Assembly (NCBI GenBank): GCA_937976305.1
Contig: CALJSB010000058.1
Span: 1 to 32,603 of the forward strand
Direction of reading: 5' to 3'
From: an uncultured Acidimicrobiales bacterium
GTDB taxonomy: Bacteria; Actinomycetota; Acidimicrobiia; Acidimicrobiales; SZUA-35
Length of the DNA stretch: 32,603 bases
The notes beneath the pieces were generated by a model. It was not told where the DNA came from and did no database searches. It was given only the letters and a program-made list of their open reading frames with translations. Numbering within the stretch: the first letter of the stretch is position 1; each line of letters starts with the position of its first letter. Position numbers and translations under genes: made by a program. Shown here one piece after another: positions 32,175-32,603 of this stretch.

Positions 32175-32603
32175 CTACAGGGCGAAGAAGTCGCGTGCGG
32201 CAACGAGCGCGTCAGCAAGGGCATCGACGTCGTCGGTGTCGTTATACAGGTAGACCGAGGCACGGGCGGTTGCCACCATCTCGAACCGCTTCATGAGCGG
32301 TTTGGCGCAGTGGTGACCGGGCCGAATGCACACCGCATGCTCGTCGAGCACCTGGCTGACATCGTGAGCATGCACGTCGGCAAAGGCGAGTGAAAACACA
32401 CCGCCGCGAGCTGCGGGTTCGGATGGTCCGAGGATGATCAGATCGTCACCGAGCCGCTCGGTCAAGGTGCGGAGGGTGTAGGCGGTCAGTTCGACTTCGT
32501 GTTTGCGGATGGCGTCCATGCCGATTGCTTCGAGGTAGTCGACGGCTGCGCCGAGCCCTACTGCCTCGACGATTGGCGGCGTGCCGGCCTCGAACTTTCC
32601 GGG
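32175..32603 (-). CDS. sufS: Cysteine desulfurase SufS (C-terminal part, cut by the window edge)
   Basis: Only the last 142 codons are inside the window; the frame runs off the right edge. The visible part contains KFEAGTPPIVEAVGLGAAVDY, the substrate-side region of group II desulfurases, and IRPGHHCAKPLM with the catalytic cysteine of the RxGHHCA motif. The enzyme removes sulfur from cysteine and passes it to SufU; related enzymes also release selenium from selenocysteine. The PLP lysine would lie outside the window. Confidence 0.95.
   Translation of the reverse strand, partial: PGKFEAGTPPIVEAVGLGAAVDYLEAIGMDAIRKHEVELTAYTLRTLTERLGDDLIILGPSEPAARGGVFSLAFADVHAHDVSQVLDEHAVCIRPGHHCAKPLMKRFEMVATARASVYLYNDTDDVDALADALVAARDFFAL

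Overview
The window reads as chromosomal DNA of a GC-rich actinobacterium, most likely a marine Acidimicrobiia member (Ilumatobacter-like). The reasons are high GC with strong G/C third positions, many GTG starts, GTGA/ATGA stop-start overlaps, an actinobacterial SUF set with a Rieske protein between sufD and sufC, an ArfA/OmpATb-like OmpA protein and an MT0933-type small protein. The taxon is inferred; there is no rRNA in the window. I saw no tRNA, phage, IS element or CRISPR, and no gene-free stretch above 300 bp.

The main result is three genes that are each cut by one in-frame TGA but read through without any frame change: a peroxiredoxin-like protein (3525-4067, minus, U-L-P-C), a UGSC-family protein (8676-9191, minus, U-G-S-C) and a carboxymuconolactone decarboxylase/AhpD-like protein (31068-31658, plus, C-V-H-U). 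In each, the TGA falls where the family has a redox cysteine and sits in a CxxC-type motif. Each is followed by a possible bacterial SECIS hairpin; two of these are perfect stems starting exactly 11 nt after the TGA. They are best read as selenoproteins. The genome should then carry selA, selB, selC and selD elsewhere.

Layout. 1-3.5 kb: EamA transporter, dienelactone hydrolase, convergent acyl-CoA dehydrogenase. 3.5-5.9 kb: Prx-like selenoprotein, divergent from mutY and a small-molecule kinase. 6-8.6 kb: ECF transporter operon whose first gene fuses an S-like membrane domain to an ATPase. 8.6-11.6 kb, minus strand: a thioredoxin-fused UGSC partner, a methyltransferase and the UGSC selenoprotein. 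11.8-15 kb: metallo-beta-lactamase-fold hydrolase, flavin reductase, M50 protease with a 21-bp repeat tract, gamma carbonic anhydrase. 15-16.5 kb: sufB alone. 16.6-24.3 kb: envelope genes (RTX-type secreted protein, MT0933-like protein, OmpA protein coupled to a 1021-residue membrane-anchored coiled-coil/helix-hairpin-helix protein, VWA lipoprotein). 24.5-25.6 kb: purine nucleoside phosphorylase and a small four-cysteine protein. 25.7-28.4 kb: sufD, Rieske protein, sufC, pterin dehydratase. 28.5-31.7 kb: histidine phosphatase, exported protein, AhpD-like selenoprotein. 31.7 kb to the end, minus strand: sufU and the 3' part of sufS.

The Fe-S assembly genes are thus in three blocks rather than one operon. 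Repeated hairpins mark several gene ends, including one 17-bp core found in the same hairpin frame at 1.8 kb and 22.3 kb.
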